NCBI RefSeq assembly: GCF_050436995.1
Contig: NC_134747.1
Location: 6,765,501-6,829,500 of the forward strand
Direction: 5' to 3'
Source: Anticarsia gemmatalis
Lineage: Eukaryota > Arthropoda > Insecta > Lepidoptera > Erebidae
Length of the DNA: 64,000 nucleotides
Shown here: piece after piece, positions 60,099 to 64,000 of the stretch
Numbering within the stretch: the stretch's first letter is position 1
Layout of the letters: every line of letters starts with the position of its first letter
The notes under the pieces: generated by a model
Databases searched by the model: none
What the model was told of the DNA's origin: nothing
Seen by the model: only the letters and a program-made list of their open reading frames with translations
Program-made: the position numbers and the translations under genes

Positions 60099-63000
60099 GT
60101 GAGTCCTAACCTTTATCTTACGCATCCAGACACCGTCGATCTAGCGACGTCACGGGTGACACGATGTCACATTCGCACATCTGCCAATAATTTAGTGATT
60201 GCGTCAATATAGAGTGTCGCACTTAGTGAACAGTGAAGTTGCCCGTTCTCGAACGTCGCGAGATAGACTGTGTCTACGCAGAGTTTACGAATGAATGCAG
60301 CCGACCGCGATCGCCTTGCATCGAACGACCAAAGGACATCAACGCAGAGTGACTCGAACCCTTCAAGGATAGTCACTCATGTCTCTAGCGTGTACAGCGT
60401 GTACCGAGTCTCTGTTCTATATCTATCGTGTTGTGAAAACTTTAGTCTAATTGAATGCCGTGATGCATCGACCGAGCATTCGATGTTGCGAAAACACGTT
60501 ACTTGTTACATATTTACTCGTACATTCTGTAACAATCGTCGAACATTTCGGTACACTAAATTGCGGATTGTATTGTTGAGAAGAAATAGGTAAAAAAAGC
60601 TTCGAATCGAGATGTTGACAAAGATTTCTTTTTTAATTTTAAAAATATGATAATGTAACGAGTATTAATTAGGACGTGTTTAGTTAAAGTATTGGTTAGC
60701 ACCTGCTGCGGCTGCGCACTGCGGTTGCGGAGAACTTTCACATTCGTTCCGTGTTGCGCTACGACTGCGACGGTGACGTCACAGTCTACATAGTGTCGAG
60801 GGCAGCGAGACTGCTACGACGAACGGCTCGCCGCCACTGAGCGACGTTCCTCCAGCCGGCCCTACTGATTTCTCGAAATTTACATTTATGAACGCATTAA
60901 CTCTTTCTTGTCTGTCATATATCATTGTCTATCGAATAAATATATGCATGTTTGTATATATAAAAGTATTAACAAACTTTTATATATAGATAGATATCCG
61001 TTTCAATACTATCTCAATGTTTACTGTGACTAATCAGTGTACTGTTTACCACGCTTTAGTTCCCGCACTGATTTTATGTAAGATAAGCGTAAAATTGTTG
61101 TGCTACATGCAAACTTATGAAATAGTCATAACTTTAATAACAGGAATAAAACAACACGACATTAAGCTGTGTCCAGTTAAAAGCTATAAAAAAATAATAT
61201 AAGAGACACGAATCTTTACGAGGTAAAATCATTATTTTATTGTTTTCACAACGTATATGCCATTCTAAAGTGTAGACAACTGCAATATAATCACAATTAG
61301 TTTCATTTGACATTTCGAATAAACTTCAGACGAAACCAATTGATTTGAACACAAGTTACATGAATTTGATTTTGTCTTTATTATTTTGTTTTGTTAAACA
61401 TCAAGTTTAAGTAGGAAGTAAATGTTGAGCTACTAGTTATGTACGAGTACGTCCAACAACAAACTATTTGTACTGGTACAAACGTGACATTTTTGTCGTT
61501 CTCGGGTGTAGGTAATCGTTCTAAATGTCATAGAGTCACACAGTTCACGTGAACTAGAAGTCAAGTGTTCAAGGGCGTTACTAATAATAGCTTCCTTTCG
61601 ATAGAAGTATAATCAATTATCTTATTTAACCTTGAATTTGTCGGTGCTAACATCATTTTCAATTTACATAATCAAAATTATAGAATTTATGCGAAAGTTA
61701 TCTTTAGCCTTTTGACTACTAGGTATTTTGAACGTTGGATAATTAATAAATAATGTTAGTAACAAAGCAACACTTAATTTCAATTTAATAATCGTCGGAA
61801 TCGGGACGTGAACAATATAATTGTTACCAAGTCGTTGGTGTCAAATCAATTTTAATTAGCTAAACTTTGACTTTTTAAATAATTGCTTTATTGTTAAACT
61901 AGGTTAACACAATGTAAATATCTAATTATATAAAGCAATATGAATAATTTATTATTCAATCATTTATTAGTATTGACTTCGTATGGTCGTTAATTATAAT
62001 GAGTACTTAGCTTTCATATGAGTATTAGCAACAGTCATAACTTGTAACAAAGGCGATTAATATTTCCGATAACAACTAATTACTGAGAGTAAACGTCGAA
62101 GTAGGCACAACGTGAGGCGGACACAATGTGGCTAAAGCAATAATTACATAATGATTTGTAAAGTATTATGACGTTTATTATGATCAGTTACCCACTTGAG
62201 GTAGGTTTCCAGATCTTTAGGTCTCTAGGTCAAGTCAGTTACGCCACCTCCTCGCCACGTGAGCGATACATAGACAGGCTCCGAGCGACTCGATATTGTG
62301 ATGAAATTTTACTGATGCATAATATTACTGCGTGCCGATTTATTCAACATTAATAATGAACAGCTCTCATGTTTAAGTCTCCATACAAAAGCATTCCGTT
62401 TTGTTGTGTAAAACTTATTTACAATCATTTTCTTTATGCTGATGTTGCTCAAATCAGAGTGACAGAACAACGCCCATTTATAATTTAAAATATTGAACGA
62501 CGGCTTCAAACGTATCGTAATATCCGTCAGCTAATTTTCACGTGTCATATGCAATACACACTCAAAAGTTATATAAAAGAGTTCGAGTGAATGTTAGTGT
62601 TGCTTAATTCATTTGCCTATCACATCATGTTAGTTTCATTCGTTGATCTTGCTCATTAACGCTAAGTACCTGACATGTACGATTTCGGTACGATTGACGT
62701 GCGCGCGTAGTGTAGGCATTGCCTTCTGATCGGCGCTCCACTCACCAAGTACACGGACTACTCAAACCATTATCCATCACACGGTATTCTCTTGGTCAAG
62801 TTTAAAAGTAGTACCAGTTCATAGATTTTGCAGAGAAGCGTTTTACATATCCTTTATCTATTATATCTATTAGCAATGTATTGAACTCGAAGCAGGATGT
62901 TTGTCACCACCTTACATAAGGCTTGTTGTTGATTTCTTCTCGGAGACAAAGTGAAACGTGAACTGTGAATAAATTGAGTCAACCCCAGAGGTCGTCGTGT

Positions 63001-64000
63001 ATCGTATGTGAATGACGTAGACAAGGTGAACGCTGTTTACTTCCGCGTACGGAAACGCCAGTCTCCCGTTATCAGAAATTAGCTTCGCTTAAAGGGAGTG
63101 CCGCTGTCGGCTGCAGAAGGAAAGTCGAGCGATGGTGCTAAATATTCATAAGGTCGGTTGTTGGTATTCGAACAACGCGCCCGGTCGACGCCCGAACCTA
63201 CGCGCGTACCTACTTGTTCCCACATTCGTGTTTTGTTATTCATACTATACATATACAATAGCTACTTATAAAGAAACGGTATTGCACAGGCCATTTTCCA
63301 TACGTTATCATTTATAGAAGAATGGTTACTAGATGCTGGCTCTTATCAATTGCATACTCGGTCAATGCATGAAAATCGAAAAATAGCAGTTAGTAGTTAG
63401 ATTCAGATAGTAAAATATTCCATGAAAAACCATAAATATATTAAACAATTGATATCTTAATACAAAAAACAATAATTTAGTATAATCATCTCCCTTCATA
63501 CAATAGACATCAACGCGCTCCATGCTACGAATTAGAGGTGCGAACAATAAAGCAATGAATTTTTTTGTTCGTTATCTAGTTTTCACGTTGTTTTTTTTTC
63601 ACTTGTATTTTTTTGTATAACTTTACTTTATAGTTTTCATTTAAACTATCATCAGAGGCTCTTGATATGGAAAACAAGTTAGTTTATATACATGTAGTAG
63701 AACACCACGCGAAGCAAATAAATGGTTCTTACAATGCTCTTAAAACACTAAAATTAGATTACATAACTGGTTTCGACGATACGCTTTTTCTTAAGCAAAT
63801 ATTCAGATTGTATAATTCGAGGTCAATTTGATTTAATTTCATAAGATTATGGACGTTCGATAATACGAATACCTATTAGCAAAAAACAAGATTTTTAAAT
63901 ACCTATCACTTTTGAATCTAATATCAACCAATCTTGTTCTTAGATTTCTTTGACCAAGTTAACTTTTGCAGCAATCAGTAAAAGTGCAATCCAACAAAAA
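60099..64000. other. Presumed first intron of the secreted-protein gene; no exon found
   Basis: This is mostly AT-rich. A GC-richer patch at 60700-60860 contains a perfect TGACGTCA at 60774-60781 and could be an alternative promoter or enhancer. A second CG-containing patch lies at about 63040-63200. No ORF, RNA gene or recognisable repeat is supported. Confidence 0.4.

Noticed and set aside
1..64000. CRISPR array, rRNA or tRNA genes
   Set aside because: No regularly spaced direct repeats were seen, no rRNA-like conserved tracts, and no cloverleaf with proper A and B boxes was found by eye. A tRNA scan would be needed to exclude a tRNA completely.

Overview
The window is nuclear DNA of an insect, almost certainly a moth or butterfly. 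It is AT-rich with short compact introns. It has lepidopteran-type repeats: mariner-derived MITEs starting TTAGGTCGGGG, a (GTTT)n-associated interspersed repeat, an RTE-clade LINE tail and foldback MITEs. All the conserved genes are single-copy animal genes whose best resemblance is to insect or general metazoan orthologues. No bacterial operon, CRISPR array, rRNA or convincing tRNA was seen.

Layout. 0.9-1.6 kb: unrecognised small minus-strand gene. 2.3-5.2 kb (minus): PDE12, a mitochondrial 2',5'-phosphodiesterase/deadenylase, 8 exons, 584 aa. 5.7-7.1 kb: a 1.37-kb terminal-inverted-repeat element. 7.4-8.3 kb (plus): Sec61 beta. 9.5-12.1 kb (minus): the Wnt/planar-polarity receptor frizzled. 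13.1-17.0 kb (plus): APC5 of the anaphase-promoting complex, 13 exons, 784 aa. 17.1-20.3 kb: a DNA transposon carrying a second, long-armed foldback element whose loop holds a 264-aa transposon-type ORF. 20.6-24.7 kb (minus): Integrator subunit 2, 7 exons, 1124 aa. 31.3-42.4 kb (plus): a type-3-like adenylyl cyclase, 20 coding exons, 1069 aa, probably with non-coding 5' exon(s) further upstream (GC island at 27.2 kb). 47.3-54.6 kb: a decayed tandem duplicate of the 3' end of that cyclase gene, into which a LINE carrying only an intact gag-like ORF1 has inserted (49.6-51.4 kb). 58.0-58.6 kb: repeat remnants. 60.0 kb (plus): a first coding exon with a signal peptide, whose gene continues beyond the window.

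The exon models for PDE12, SEC61B, fz, APC5, INTS2 and Ac3 were assembled by hand. Each closes in frame with GT-AG junctions, except one GC-AG intron in Ac3. The genes are housekeeping or signalling loci that merely neighbour one another; I see no functional cluster. The most unusual material is the mobile and duplicated DNA: the nested foldback element, the ORF1-only LINE, and the duplicated cyclase exons that have decayed at very different rates.
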